Below, in pieces: positions 55,074 through 64,000 of a stretch of DNA of 64,000 nt. This stretch comes from Leptospira mtsangambouensis (GTDB taxonomy: Bacteria; Spirochaetota; Leptospiria; Leptospirales; Leptospiraceae): positions 281,001 through 345,000 of the forward strand of contig NZ_RQHK01000002.1 of NCBI RefSeq assembly GCF_004770475.1. Reading direction: 5' to 3'. The notes beneath the pieces were generated by a model. It saw nothing but the letters and a program-made list of their open reading frames with translations. It searched no databases and was not told the DNA's origin. The number at the start of each line of letters is the position of its first letter. Within the stretch, counting starts at the first letter, position 1. The position numbers and the translations under genes were made by a program.

Positions 55074-57419
55074 TTGTCCCGCTTTCAAAAAAATACCCTC
55101 CTTACCTTTTCTTTATTGGCGTTTGTCGCCTATGCACCGTTATACTATTCGATTCGTAATGCGATCAAAAAAGAAACCTTACCGGTACCTTACGCATCCC
55201 CCGAAACTGTTTCCTATTTTAGTTTAGGAGATTGGGAAGTTCAGGGAAAAGAATCCGATCCCAAAACCCTTAGGATCCTTTCCGAACTCATTGATTTTGA
55301 ATTCCAAAAAGTCACAGGGGGAGTTTATCTCGGGAAAGAAAACTCTCTCTCTTCCGCCAAAAAACAAAGGACCAATTTTTTATTGTTTGGGACTTTTGAG
55401 TGGAAAGAGAAGGGGATCGAATTCACTCCCCGCTTAAGTTCTGTCGAACAAAAATCCACTTACTCTGGTAAATCAGTATTTCTCCCTTATGAAGAACGTG
55501 GTAAATTAGTTTCTCTTATATATCAGTCCCTTTCTCATCTTTTCGATGAAACCATTCGTTTGCACCGTTTGATCAAACGAACACCTGAATGGAAAATTCC
55601 ATCTGAAGATGATTTTTTATCAGAGTCCGAGTTTGTTAGGTTATCCGAATATGACCCAAAATTGTCCTATGAAGAAAAAAACACCCTTCTCAAGTCTTTA
55701 GAGTTTCCTTCTGATTATTTGCAGTTCATAAAGATTGGACTCAGTTTAGAAAAAAGGACGGAGGATTCATTCAAAGAAATTTGGCGCAGCGTAGAGGGGA
55801 ATTCCAATCTTTCCACCTATACGAAGTTCTATGTTGCAAAAAACATTGCAGAATTCTATTTCACAAAAAAAGAATTTAGCAAATCCATTGAATATGCAAC
55901 TGCTGCCAGAAAAGAAAGAGAATCTCTCAAATCCGTCTTTCATAGTGATTATGCCGACACCATTTCCTTACTTGGGAAAGCACTTGTCCTTGATGGAAAA
56001 AAAGAAGAAGCGGTTTACTACTTAACATCAGCACGAAAACTCTATGATACCTTGGGCCTTCTTTTGGATCCATCCTCGGTTGAAAATTCTTATTTTTATG
56101 GCCTTCTTCTTTATGATCTGACTCAACCTGAACTTGCTTCTTATGAATTGTCCTCCATCCGAGGAGAGGTTTCCAATGGTCCTGATCAAGTTTATTTGGA
56201 TTTTAATTTGGCGAAGGTATACTATGATTTAGGTCGTTATGATGCCGCCTTGACTTTGTTAAAAGATCAAAGACAAATCATTATAAATGAAAGTTTGGCC
56301 AATCATGACATTGCTTTGTATTCCTATAATTTATATGCTGCTACTCTTTACAAATCTGGAAAATGGAGTGTCGCAAAATCAGTTTGGGAATCCATTGTGA
56401 ATGCAAAATCCACCTATGGAATTGAAGATAAACCTTATCACCGGTTTGCACTTTTTAACCTGGCAGTCCTTTCTAAACTTCGAAATAATCCAGAACAAAC
56501 AGAAACTTATTACAAACAATACGTAAAACTCTCGCCTTATGGACAAATTGTGGACTTACCCTCCACAGATCGTTTTGAAATCGGAAAGTCCATATATCCT
56601 TATACTTGGGATAAACCAAATCCTAATTCTTTTGCAGAGTTAGAAGAAAAGACAATCAGGTCGTATACAGGCCGTTATCTGTTTAATGGACAGGATGAAG
56701 AGATTCGAGCAAGGACTTATGAAAATAGATTAGAAGATACCAATCTATTTTTAGATGATTTGTTAAATACAAAGGCCTTTTTATCGAAACCCATGTCAGC
56801 CCTTCGTAAAACATTGTTTGGCGACTTAAAACGATTTGAAAAAGGAAACCAAATTGTATTTTTTGATATAGGTCCTGCTTTAAATCATCCAGAATATCCT
56901 GGTGTTACCTCTCTTGCCGTTGCCAAACATTTTTCTGGAATGGAAGTCGTATTATGGGAGTTACCTGGTGAAGTGGATTTATTTTTAAAGAAAGTAAAAC
57001 CTGAATTAAAAGATAGGCTTTATGCTTTTCCGAACATTCGTATCCTTTCTGCCGATGGAGTGGGTGAGTTTCAGTCTGTTTATCCAGATCCCAAAAATTG
57101 GATTTTGCGAAATCGACCAATTCCGAATCTAAAGGGAAAAACCATCATCATTCGTGCGGCTAACTCAATTGATATCTATGAGCCTTATACAAAGATCCTT
57201 CCTCATTTCCAAAACATTGGAAGCGAACTAAAAAACAATCCGATCCTTTATTTTTTCAATAGAAGTATCCTCTTAAAACCTGCTGGAAAAGAAAAATTCA
57301 TTCTCATCGGGAACCAATCCATTAGAGGATTTCACCATAACTTTCAAAGTTTGGATCGTAATGGAGAACCTCCTTACTCCATCCTTCCGTTTACTGTCAG
57401 TGAGGAAGTAAACCAATGA
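55074..57419 (+). CDS. Membrane-anchored TPR protein with methyltransferase-like C-terminal domain
   Basis: Not assignable to a known family. Residues 8-27 (TLLTFSLLAFVAYAPLYYSI) form an N-terminal anchor. Residues 60-150 look like a small alpha/beta domain. Residues 230-520 are a string of TPR-like helix pairs (YADTISLLGKALVLDGKKEEA, LDFNLAKVYYDLGRYDAALT). The last 180 residues resemble a Rossmann-like methyltransferase: IVFFDIGPALNHPEYPGVTS could be the SAM loop and VVLWELPGEVD the acidic second strand. The frame is closed upstream at 55065, so TTG 55074 is the only start; it lacks a good Shine-Dalgarno. Its stop overlaps the next gene (ATGA), so the two belong together. Confidence 0.65.
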   Translation: MSRFQKNTLLTFSLLAFVAYAPLYYSIRNAIKKETLPVPYASPETVSYFSLGDWEVQGKESDPKTLRILSELIDFEFQKVTGGVYLGKENSLSSAKKQRTNFLLFGTFEWKEKGIEFTPRLSSVEQKSTYSGKSVFLPYEERGKLVSLIYQSLSHLFDETIRLHRLIKRTPEWKIPSEDDFLSESEFVRLSEYDPKLSYEEKNTLLKSLEFPSDYLQFIKIGLSLEKRTEDSFKEIWRSVEGNSNLSTYTKFYVAKNIAEFYFTKKEFSKSIEYATAARKERESLKSVFHSDYADTISLLGKALVLDGKKEEAVYYLTSARKLYDTLGLLLDPSSVENSYFYGLLLYDLTQPELASYELSSIRGEVSNGPDQVYLDFNLAKVYYDLGRYDAALTLLKDQRQIIINESLANHDIALYSYNLYAATLYKSGKWSVAKSVWESIVNAKSTYGIEDKPYHRFALFNLAVLSKLRNNPEQTETYYKQYVKLSPYGQIVDLPSTDRFEIGKSIYPYTWDKPNPNSFAELEEKTIRSYTGRYLFNGQDEEIRARTYENRLEDTNLFLDDLLNTKAFLSKPMSALRKTLFGDLKRFEKGNQIVFFDIGPALNHPEYPGVTSLAVAKHFSGMEVVLWELPGEVDLFLKKVKPELKDRLYAFPNIRILSADGVGEFQSVYPDPKNWILRNRPIPNLKGKTIIIRAANSIDIYEPYTKILPHFQNIGSELKNNPILYFFNRSILLKPAGKEKFILIGNQSIRGFHHNFQSLDRNGEPPYSILPFTVSEEVNQ

Positions 57420-58411
57420 ATTTATTTGAAACAGAGTTTCTTTTTTGTATCCTTTCCGGTTTCTTCTTGTTCCATACGCTTAGCAGAATTTCCGAAGAGG
57501 GAAAACGTAATGATTTAATTTTCCATTGGACTTTCATCATTGTCTTTGGATTTTTACTGACTGAAGTTTTAAAAAAATGGGGAATTCGTTCGGAAATTTG
57601 GAATACAGATTCTGTATTTGCCTATATCACAAAAACAAATCTACTGTTATTTCTTTCTCATTCCTCCTTGGAAGAAAGATGGTTTTCTTTCGAACCCGTA
57701 AGAAGGTTTTTTGTTTCGATTTTTTTATTTTTGTTTTGGGTGGGAGTTCTATTTGGAATTCATTTCTTTCAAACCACAATCCTTGTCCAGGACAACACAC
57801 TTGTTTTGCCTTTTGCGATTTCTCTTGGTGCCTTTGTTTGGATTAGAGAGATGTTTTGGCCTCTTGATGGGGCGGGTAAACAAGAGTTAACTTATGATTC
57901 TTCTCGTTTTGTTTATTTAAGTTTCCTACCGGTTGCCTTTCTCGTTTTGTCTCCTTGGAAAGCGGACGTACAATTTTATTCCTATGTATCTAACTTTCTT
58001 TTTTATGGAATCGCTTCTTCTTTAGGTTTTTTCTTGGTTTCGAAATGGAAAAAAGAAGAAGTTTCATCTGCATCCGAGATAGGGATTTGGATGGGAACCT
58101 TGGCATTTTCCTCTTGTTTGGGAACAGACATTTTGGTGGTTCTCCCTTTAGCGTTCCTCTCCGGAATTTTTGGCCGTTTGTTGTATTCTTATTTGGCTTC
58201 CCTTCGTTGGTCGGAGTCGGGAATTCGAGGTGTTTTGTCTTTTCTCTATCCGGCCATATTGGGAGTTTTCCTCCCGTTTTTACTCGCTGAACCGAATCTC
58301 TGGGTGCATTCACCCTATGTATTGTTAGGGGTTCAAGTTCTCTATTTTTTGAGTTTTTATTTGGTCGCTTGTTTTAGTTTCGGGATCATCCTCTTCTTCA
58401 AACAAAAGTAA
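57416..58411 (+). CDS. Hypothetical polytopic membrane protein
   Basis: A 331-residue protein with about nine or ten hydrophobic helices and short loops; no family signature is recognised. A conserved-looking basic/aromatic loop lies around residues 75-100 ([17 protein letters not shown]). It shares an ATGA overlap with the upstream TPR protein, so both are made from one message, and they may form a membrane complex. It is followed by a small hairpin at 58431-58445. Confidence 0.6.
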   Translation: MNLFETEFLFCILSGFFLFHTLSRISEEGKRNDLIFHWTFIIVFGFLLTEVLKKWGIRSEIWNTDSVFAYITKTNLLLFLSHSSLEERWFSFEPVRRFFVSIFLFLFWVGVLFGIHFFQTTILVQDNTLVLPFAISLGAFVWIREMFWPLDGAGKQELTYDSSRFVYLSFLPVAFLVLSPWKADVQFYSYVSNFLFYGIASSLGFFLVSKWKKEEVSSASEIGIWMGTLAFSSCLGTDILVVLPLAFLSGIFGRLLYSYLASLRWSESGIRGVLSFLYPAILGVFLPFLLAEPNLWVHSPYVLLGVQVLYFLSFYLVACFSFGIILFFKQK

Positions 58412-58430
58412 GATTATTTTTCGAAAAAAC

Positions 58431-58449
58431 AATCGACAGTCGATTTTTT
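58431..58449 (+). terminator. Possible weak terminator or palindrome before the HD-GYP gene
   Basis: AATCGA and TCGATT pair over six bases around CAG (58431-58445), followed by four T. The stem is short, so it could instead be a regulatory palindrome of the HD-GYP gene that starts 17 bases later. Confidence 0.3.
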
Positions 58450-58461
58450 CATGTCGATAGT

Positions 58462-60441
58462 ATGCCTGTGACCAAATCTTCGGATTCGAAATTCATCATC
58501 ACGGACGATCCTTTTTTTGAAGGCAAAATTGCCGATTATTCCAAAAAAATCAAAGCCAAGGTTTTGACCTTAAATGAGTTGGATCAAATTGAATCTGACT
58601 CAAACGGTCGCATCGCCAAAGTATTGTTTTATATCTCAAGGTATGAGTTGGAAACCAAACACCACGAGATCCATCAATTTTTAAAGAACCATCCCACCAT
58701 CATGTCGAACTTTATTGTTCGAGCTCCTATCGATTATACTGGATACATTGCCCTAAACATTGAAGAGGATTTGTTTTTTACAAACGTCCCTGATGATGCC
58801 CCCCTTATCTTTTTAGTTAAGGCACTTGCGAACGCATTTACTAGTCTCCAGATGGTTGTGGATAAATTCGAACTTCAAAAACGAATTAATGTTTCCACAA
58901 ATGAAATTTCTAAGTTAACAAAAATTGGGATCAGTCTTGCGAACGAAAAAGATTTTACGAAACTTCTTCGTGATATTTTGAATTCTGCTCGGGAAATTTC
59001 CAATTCCGATTCTGGTTCTTTGTATCTTGTGGAAAAAGATGAAAGGGGAAATCCTCGCAATCTAAGATTCAAAATTTCAGCATTAGATTTGAATTCTGAT
59101 GAATTTATTTTACCCATCAACAAAAAGAGCATTGCAGGTTACGTAGCATTTACCGGAAAACAACTCAATATTCCAAATGTGTACGAATTGTCCGGAAAAG
59201 AAGAGTATAAGTTTAATAGTGATTTTGATAAAATGAGTAATTACTATTCAAAATCTATGCTCGTCGTTCCGATGAAAGACCACCACGATGAAGTGGTGGG
59301 AGTCATCCAACTCATCAACAGAAAGAAAAATTTTCAAACTAAACTCACTTTAGAGGAAATGAAGACCAATTCCATTTTGGAATATGATAAGTACTCCGAA
59401 GAATTGGTGATGGCTGTGGCAGGACAAGCGGCGGTTGCCATCCAAAATAACAATTTGGTTCATGACATTGAAACCTTGTTTGAAGGATTTGTCACAGCAA
59501 GTGTATCTGCCATTGAATCCAGGGATCCAACTACCTCTGGTCATTCATTTCGTGTAGCTCAATACACAGTTGGGCTTGCTGAGTCAGTGAATGCGATTCA
59601 AACAGGTAGATTCAAAGACGTACATTTTAATGAGTCGCAGGTTAAAGAAATTCGTTATGCTTCCCTTCTTCATGATTTTGGTAAGGTAGGAGTTCGGGAA
59701 AAGGTTCTTGTCAAAGCCAAAAAACTAGAAGATTATGAATTGGATTTAATTCGTTGGCGTTTCCAATTTATTTTGAAAGATGTGGAAGCAAAACTAGCTC
59801 AAAAAAAAATCGATTACTTAAAAAAACATGGTAACAATGGTTATCCGGAATTCGAAAAATCCATTCATTTGGAATACACTTTAGAAAAAGAAAAACTAGA
59901 AGAAATGGTTCGGGTGATTTCCGAATCCAATGAACCTTCTATTTTAGAAGAAGGTAATTCTAACTTTTTAGAAGAAATTTCAAAGATGAGTTATCACACT
60001 ACCGATGGAAGCCAATTGAATTTACTCATGCCAAAAGAATTTGGTTTTTTATCAATTCGTCGCGGGTCATTGGACTTTGATGAAAGACGCGAGATTGAAT
60101 CCCACGTAGAACATACCTTTCAATTTTTATCTAAAATTCCTTGGACAAGGGAACTAAAAATGGTCCCTGCCATTGCCCATGGCCACCATGAAAAATTAAA
60201 TGGATCTGGATACCCAAGGGGACTTTCGGCGGTGGAGATCCCAGTCCAAGCCAAAATGATGGCCATTGCTGATATCTTTGATGCCCTTACGGACCAAGAC
60301 CGCCCTTATAAAAAAGCAGTGCCACTCGAGCGTGCTTTTGATATATTAAAGATGGAAGTCCGAGACCAACACATCGATGGGGATCTACTGGATATCTTTA
60401 TTGGTAGTCAATCCTATGAAAAAATCCTGCATAAACGATAA
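58462..60441 (+). CDS. GAF domain / HD-GYP c-di-GMP phosphodiesterase-like protein with an insertion
   Basis: Residues 155-340 form a GAF sensor domain ([33 protein letters not shown]). From about residue 350 an HD-GYP phosphodiesterase domain follows: [10 protein letters not shown] near 404 and [16 protein letters not shown] near 573-586. These are the metal and GYP motifs of enzymes that break c-di-GMP. Between HD and HHE there are about 170 residues, where the usual domain has 60-65; the extra part (residues about 430-535) is charged and helical. The first 150 residues have no known domain. At 659 aa it has no membrane segment. It is on its own, upstream of fabI. Confidence 0.85.
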   Translation: MPVTKSSDSKFIITDDPFFEGKIADYSKKIKAKVLTLNELDQIESDSNGRIAKVLFYISRYELETKHHEIHQFLKNHPTIMSNFIVRAPIDYTGYIALNIEEDLFFTNVPDDAPLIFLVKALANAFTSLQMVVDKFELQKRINVSTNEISKLTKIGISLANEKDFTKLLRDILNSAREISNSDSGSLYLVEKDERGNPRNLRFKISALDLNSDEFILPINKKSIAGYVAFTGKQLNIPNVYELSGKEEYKFNSDFDKMSNYYSKSMLVVPMKDHHDEVVGVIQLINRKKNFQTKLTLEEMKTNSILEYDKYSEELVMAVAGQAAVAIQNNNLVHDIETLFEGFVTASVSAIESRDPTTSGHSFRVAQYTVGLAESVNAIQTGRFKDVHFNESQVKEIRYASLLHDFGKVGVREKVLVKAKKLEDYELDLIRWRFQFILKDVEAKLAQKKIDYLKKHGNNGYPEFEKSIHLEYTLEKEKLEEMVRVISESNEPSILEEGNSNFLEEISKMSYHTTDGSQLNLLMPKEFGFLSIRRGSLDFDERREIESHVEHTFQFLSKIPWTRELKMVPAIAHGHHEKLNGSGYPRGLSAVEIPVQAKMMAIADIFDALTDQDRPYKKAVPLERAFDILKMEVRDQHIDGDLLDIFIGSQSYEKILHKR

Positions 60442-60448
60442 GTAAAAC

Positions 60449-60464
60449 ACGAAAAAAAATTCGT
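60449..60464. promoter_or_regulatory. Inverted repeat ACGAA-N6-TTCGT upstream of fabI
   Basis: ACGAAAAAAAATTCGT lies eight bases after the HD-GYP stop and 51 bases before the fabI ATG. It has the same outline as the palindrome at 51165-51180. It may be an operator for fabI or a poor terminator; a T-rich stretch follows. Confidence 0.3.
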
Positions 60465-60514
60465 ATTTATTCCTTCTTTTTTTCCCTTGGTTTGTCTAAA
60501 CGGTGGGGGTAAAA

Positions 60515-61351
60515 ATGAATTTTAATTTAGTTGGCAGGACCGTGATCATCACGGGAATTACAGATTCTTCATCACTCGCTTTAGTCATCGCAAAAGAGTG
60601 TAAACAATTGGGTGCCAAACTCATTTGTACAGGACTTGGAAAAACAGAGTTTCACGAAAATCTATCTAGTGCGGGACTTTCTTTTTTAGAACGTACATAT
60701 TCAGATTTTACAAATACCGTCAAAAGTGAATTAGGTGAAGATACTATTGTCTATCCATTAGATGTTACCATTCAGGCAAACATTGATTCATTTGCCGAGT
60801 TTTTAAAATTGAATCAAATTAAAATTCATTCGGTTTTACATTCCATCGCTATGGATAAAACAATTCGCCAAGGGAAAGTAAAACCCATCATGACCATATC
60901 GCGTGAAGAATTTATGGATGCAATGAACGTATCCGCATTTTCGCTTCTTGCCCTTACGCAGAGTCTTTATCAAAGGGAAATACTAGCAGAGGCCGGTTCC
61001 ATTGTTGCTTTGAGTTATTTAGGAGCGGAAAGAGTTGTCTCCCATCCTTACAAAAATATAGGTATAGCAAAATCTGCTTTAGAGAGGCTTGTAAAGGAAA
61101 TGGCGATGGAATTAGGAAAGGAAAAACAAATTCAGGTCAACGCCATCCGATTTTCTCCTTACCGGGCCAGTAAAGCGGGTTCTGCCATTGAAGGACTGGA
61201 AGAAGCGGAATTGAATTGTCAACTTCTTGCACCATTAGGAAATGCTTCAGCAAAAGATTTAGCTGAGGAAGTAACTTATTTGTTTCGACCAGGGAACCGC
61301 ATTACAGGCGAAATACGACATGTGGATGGCGGTTATCATATCCGTGGGTAA
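60515..61351 (+). CDS. fabI: Enoyl-[acyl-carrier-protein] reductase, FabI type
   Basis: NAD(P)H-dependent reduction of enoyl-ACP, the last step of each fatty-acid elongation cycle. It is a short-chain dehydrogenase-like protein: IITGITDSSSLAL is the nucleotide-binding loop, HSVLHSIAMD matches the FabI loop, and ALSYLGAERVV followed by Y-x6-K (YKNIGIAK) is the FabI active site. GNRITGEIRHVDGGYHIRG closes it. I place the start at ATG 60515 because GGGGG lies just upstream; GTG at 60503 is in frame. At 278 aa it is slightly longer than most FabI. Confidence 0.88.
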   Translation: MNFNLVGRTVIITGITDSSSLALVIAKECKQLGAKLICTGLGKTEFHENLSSAGLSFLERTYSDFTNTVKSELGEDTIVYPLDVTIQANIDSFAEFLKLNQIKIHSVLHSIAMDKTIRQGKVKPIMTISREEFMDAMNVSAFSLLALTQSLYQREILAEAGSIVALSYLGAERVVSHPYKNIGIAKSALERLVKEMAMELGKEKQIQVNAIRFSPYRASKAGSAIEGLEEAELNCQLLAPLGNASAKDLAEEVTYLFRPGNRITGEIRHVDGGYHIRG

Positions 61352-61353
61352 AC

Positions 61354-62775
61354 TTATGTGAATCGTTCTTTGATCAAACTTTCGAAATGATTTCCTCTTT
61401 CTTCAAAGTTTTTATACAAATCAAAACTAGCTCCTGCCGGTGAAAATATCACCGACAAGGAGTTTGGTTCATTTTCTTTCTCTTTATTCGCTAGAGAACC
61501 GATTGTATTCGATTGAAGAGTTGAATCAATTTTGTTTTTTAGATCGGTGACTAGAGTGGGAAGGTCCGAAAAATAACGAACAGGAAGTCCTGTTCGATCA
61601 AACTCAGATTTCCAAACTTCAACAGCTTTTCCATAAACCCAAAGGGGGCATTCCAATTCATTCCATCTTTTTAAAAAAGGATCGATGGGTTCTGTTTTTG
61701 GAATCCCTCCTAAAATCAAAAATAATTCATCTCCTTTTTTGAATCCAGAAATTCCTGAAAGCATGGAATGGAGGTTTGTTGATTTTGAATCATTGATGAA
61801 TTGGATTTCTTTGTATTGGTTTTTAAATTCAGGACTATCTATCTTTTTGAATCGGTGTGGAAGTCCACTAAAGGACTCAAATCCATTTTGGATTTCATTT
61901 GGATTCATTCCCATTGACTCACTAAGAGCAATGGCAAAACATAAATTCATTAGGTTGTGTTTTCCTTTGAGTGGGAATTTGGAGGCATCATAAATATGGT
62001 TTGGTGTGTGAATTTGATTTGGATTCAAACTAACAAAATATTTTTGATCTTCACCTATGAATTGTAAGTTGGTATATTCCGAAGGTAAATTGGAAAGATA
62101 CTGTAAAAAGTTTGGATTGATAAATAATTTGTGTTCGGGATTTTTTAAATTTTGGATTTTCCATTTTGCTTTTGCATAAGAATCCATTGTTTTATGTCGT
62201 TCCAAATGGTCTGAGGCTAAATTGAGAATGGCAGAACAAGTTAATTCTAAGTTAGGTGAATCGTCCAATTGATAACTGGAAAGTTCTAAAACTACTAAAT
62301 CAAGTGGTTCTAAACAAAAAGATGTAAAAGGAACTCCAATATTTCCTCCCATTTTTGAATTAGGAAATTTTGATTTTAAGATATGATATGTGAGGGCTGT
62401 CGTTGTCGATTTTCCATCCGTTCCCGTGATTCCAATGATAGGTCCCTTATAAAAAATACGCGCTAAACAAATTTCACTAAGTATTGGGATTTGTCTTTCC
62501 TTTGCAACTTTTAGGATGGGATGGTCAGGGAGAATACCAGGGCTTTTGATGATACAATCGATCCCTTCCAATCTCTCCTGTGGGTGATTGTCTGACAAAA
62601 CCGAAACATACAAACTTGAGTTTGCTTTTTCTGGAAACTTGTCTGCCAAGACAGAACGTTTTCCTAGAGAAGATAATAATTTGGCGGAAGAATCACCAGA
62701 GGACCCACCACCTAAAATGAGGAAATTTTGGAACTGGTCGAGGTCGGAACGTGTGGGAATGGATTCAGAAAACAT
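61354..62775 (-). CDS. murD: UDP-N-acetylmuramoylalanine--D-glutamate ligase
   Basis: Adds D-glutamate to UDP-MurNAc-L-Ala in peptidoglycan synthesis. The ATP loop reads GITGTDGKSTTTALTYHIL (Asp where most Mur ligases have Asn), and the Mur motifs LELSSYQL, H-L-E-R-H (DHLERHKTM), ALPHRF-like GLPHRFKKI and NDSKSTN follow. The N-terminal Rossmann part (LILGGGSSGDSSAKLL) fits MurD. At 473 aa it is a little long. ATG 62775 is preferred because GCGGAG lies nine bases upstream; in-frame ATGs at 62817 and 62847 have weaker support and the last overlaps the STAS gene. Convergent with fabI, two bases apart. Confidence 0.9.
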   Translation of the reverse strand: MFSESIPTRSDLDQFQNFLILGGGSSGDSSAKLLSSLGKRSVLADKFPEKANSSLYVSVLSDNHPQERLEGIDCIIKSPGILPDHPILKVAKERQIPILSEICLARIFYKGPIIGITGTDGKSTTTALTYHILKSKFPNSKMGGNIGVPFTSFCLEPLDLVVLELSSYQLDDSPNLELTCSAILNLASDHLERHKTMDSYAKAKWKIQNLKNPEHKLFINPNFLQYLSNLPSEYTNLQFIGEDQKYFVSLNPNQIHTPNHIYDASKFPLKGKHNLMNLCFAIALSESMGMNPNEIQNGFESFSGLPHRFKKIDSPEFKNQYKEIQFINDSKSTNLHSMLSGISGFKKGDELFLILGGIPKTEPIDPFLKRWNELECPLWVYGKAVEVWKSEFDRTGLPVRYFSDLPTLVTDLKNKIDSTLQSNTIGSLANKEKENEPNSLSVIFSPAGASFDLYKNFEERGNHFESLIKERFT

Positions 62776-62835
62776 TGATTGACACTCCGCTAAAATACGA
62801 TGATTTTGTAAAATCATATCAGGTTGGGTAAATCG

Positions 62836-63168
62836 GTGCTGAAACACGAAGTGAAAGACGGAAAACTAGTCGTTTATCTGGAAGGTCGATTGGACGTTTC
62901 TGTGGCAAATGAAGTGGAAGAGGGCCTTATGGAACTCATCGATAATGCTGGACATAGAAAGGTCCTCTTAAACATGAAAGATGTCGAATATATGTCTTCT
63001 TCGGGGTTTAGAGCTTGTATTTCCACTCTTAGAAAACTCAATTCCAAAGAGGGTTCTCTTAAAATCTCCAATATCAAACCTGCGGTCAAACGTATCTTTG
63101 ATGTCATTGAACTTACGTCTCTTTTTGATATCTACGATTCAGAAGATGCAGCGCTCAAAGCGTTCTAA
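62836..63168 (+). CDS. STAS-domain protein, anti-sigma factor antagonist type
   Basis: At 110 aa it is a single STAS domain: VVYLEGRLDVSVANEVEEGL, then VLLNMKDVEYMSSSGFRACI, where the serine in M-S-S-S-G is the usual phosphorylation site. Such proteins bind anti-sigma kinases (SpoIIAA/RsbV type) and free a sigma factor or other target when dephosphorylated. No kinase or phosphatase gene is adjacent. GTG 62836, with GGG seven bases upstream, is the likely start; TTG 62824 is in frame. It is divergent from murD and eight bases ahead of trpC. Confidence 0.82.
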   Translation: MLKHEVKDGKLVVYLEGRLDVSVANEVEEGLMELIDNAGHRKVLLNMKDVEYMSSSGFRACISTLRKLNSKEGSLKISNIKPAVKRIFDVIELTSLFDIYDSEDAALKAF

Positions 63169-63176
63169 GCGGGTCC

Positions 63177-63935
63177 TTGAATCCAGTTTTACATAAGATC
63201 GTCGAGACCAAACATGAAGAGATCCTCCAAGCAAAGGGTAGGTCTCTTCCCGCTCGCAAAGTTCCCATTCGTCCATGGGAATCAAATCTCAAAACGAGTT
63301 CTATTTCAGTCATAGCAGAATGCAAAAAAGGAAGTCCTAGTTCGGGAGTTCTTAGACCAGATTATGATCCTGTAGAAATTGCATCCATCTATGAATCCTC
63401 GGGGGCTGGTGCGATTTCTGTCCTCACCGACTCAAAGTATTTTTTCGGATCGTTAACAGATTTAGCTTCTGTGGCAGAGTCTGTTTCTATTCCTGTGATC
63501 CGTAAAGATTTCATTATTGATCCTCTGCAAATTGAAGAGGCTTATTCTTATGGAGCTTCTGCGATTTTACTCATTGTAAGAATCCTTACTCCAAAAGAGT
63601 TATCGTCTTTACATAGTTTTGCGAAAAATTTAGGTCTTGCTGTCCTTGTCGAAACACACAACAAAGAAGAGGTAAAGATTGCTTTGGACTCTGGTGCTAC
63701 AACGATTGGTATCAATACTAGAGATTTAGACACTTTTCAGATTCATAAAAATCTTATCGAAGAAATTGCGCAAGAACTGGATGATTCTATCATTCGGGTT
63801 GCTGAATCGGGTATATCAAGTTTTAACGATTGGCAAAAATACAAAGGGATCGTAGATTCTATGTTAGTTGGGACTTACTTTATGAAAAGTAAGGACATTG
63901 CAAAAGATTTCCGTTCTCTTTTGTCAGGAAACTAA
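63177..63935 (+). CDS. trpC: Indole-3-glycerol-phosphate synthase
   Basis: Closes the indole ring from CdRP in tryptophan synthesis. TIM-barrel signatures: VIAECKKGSPSSGVLRPDYD (usual AEIKKASPSKG), VIRKDFIIDPLQI, ASAILLIVRIL, LVETHNKEEV, GINTRDLDTF and VAESGIS. At 252 aa it is normal. The start is a TTG at 63177 with AAGCGGG in front, just after the STAS gene, so they are probably co-transcribed. No other trp gene is in view. Confidence 0.92.
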   Translation: MNPVLHKIVETKHEEILQAKGRSLPARKVPIRPWESNLKTSSISVIAECKKGSPSSGVLRPDYDPVEIASIYESSGAGAISVLTDSKYFFGSLTDLASVAESVSIPVIRKDFIIDPLQIEEAYSYGASAILLIVRILTPKELSSLHSFAKNLGLAVLVETHNKEEVKIALDSGATTIGINTRDLDTFQIHKNLIEEIAQELDDSIIRVAESGISSFNDWQKYKGIVDSMLVGTYFMKSKDIAKDFRSLLSGN

Positions 63936-64000
63936 TCTCAGGTTTTTTATTACATTTTACAAAATTCAGGTTTGGACTTCTGAAACATTTGGGGTATCCC

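Noticed and set aside
62776..62847. Upstream starts of murD
   Set aside because: ATG 62775 has the only well-placed Shine-Dalgarno, and the ATG at 62847 would run into the STAS gene.
1..64000. CRISPR arrays, transposases, prophage or attachment sites
   Set aside because: No spaced repeats, transposase-like proteins, phage proteins or long direct repeats were seen on reading the window.
63936..64000. Promoter or gene start after trpC
   Set aside because: The last 65 bases are A/T-rich, but no clear box, terminator or reading frame can be supported before the window ends.

Overview
The window is a stretch of chromosome from a spirochaete of the genus Leptospira, most likely a free-living (saprophytic) species. 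The evidence is a moderately AT-rich genome, a spirochaete-type EF-G with the G1 motif HIDSGKTT, a hemA-C-B-L-E-N-G run facing hemH with hemC and hemD apparently fused, periplasmic-flagellum hook genes, many lineage-specific proteins, and frequent TTG or GTG starts. The species call is inference. I see no prophage, insertion sequence, transposase or CRISPR array. Genes are packed tightly on both strands, with many 4-base overlaps.

Layout. 0-6 kb: end of an acyl-CoA dehydrogenase, a CrtI-like FAD oxidoreductase, thrB, two hypotheticals, a membrane-anchored DsbA-like protein, and mdh with a clear terminator. 5.9-14.2 kb: an alpha/beta hydrolase divergent from a MarR regulator across a palindromic operator; a minus-strand run of LysM/M23-like protein, amidohydrolase, two cyclic-nucleotide-binding proteins, tRNA-Arg(CCT) and prmC; then fusA. 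14.2-22.5 kb: TrkH-like potassium transporter, a UbiA prenyltransferase resembling polyprenyl-phosphate phosphoribosyltransferases, a TlpA-like thioredoxin, hypotheticals, a PhaR-like regulator, a HEAT-repeat protein and cysK. 22.5-33.7 kb: topA, which seems to lack any ATG, GTG or TTG start, then hemH, facing an operon for haem synthesis from glutamyl-tRNA to protoporphyrin (hemA, hemC/D, hemB, hemL, hemE, hemN, hemG). 33.7-37.4 kb: msrB behind a Fur-like palindrome, the RNase P RNA gene, a NERD-helicase protein and a lipoprotein.

37.4-51.1 kb is an assimilatory sulfate cluster: sulfate ABC importer (sbp, cysT, cysW, cysA), APS synthesis (cysD, cysN), APS reductase (cysH), sulfite reductase (cysJ, cysI), two sirohaem steps (cobA/SUMT and precorrin-2 dehydrogenase), a TauD-like dioxygenase and a bile-acid-symporter-family transporter. 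With cysK at 21.6 kb, the genes take external sulfate to cysteine. Uroporphyrinogen III made by the hem operon is the shared precursor of haem and of the sirohaem needed by CysI.

51.3-58.4 kb: fliK, flgD and flgE with a terminator, then a TPR protein with a methyltransferase-like C-terminus coupled to a polytopic membrane protein. 58.5-64 kb: a GAF/HD-GYP protein with a large insertion, fabI, murD, a STAS protein and trpC.

The observations I consider most worth checking are the apparent ATC start of topA, the arrangement in which the prmC ribosome-binding site lies inside a tRNA, the Fur-like box between hemA and msrB, the palindrome covering the start of the TauD-like gene, the HD-GYP insertion, and a hook protein without cysteine. 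I did not find one large, clearly new multi-gene system.
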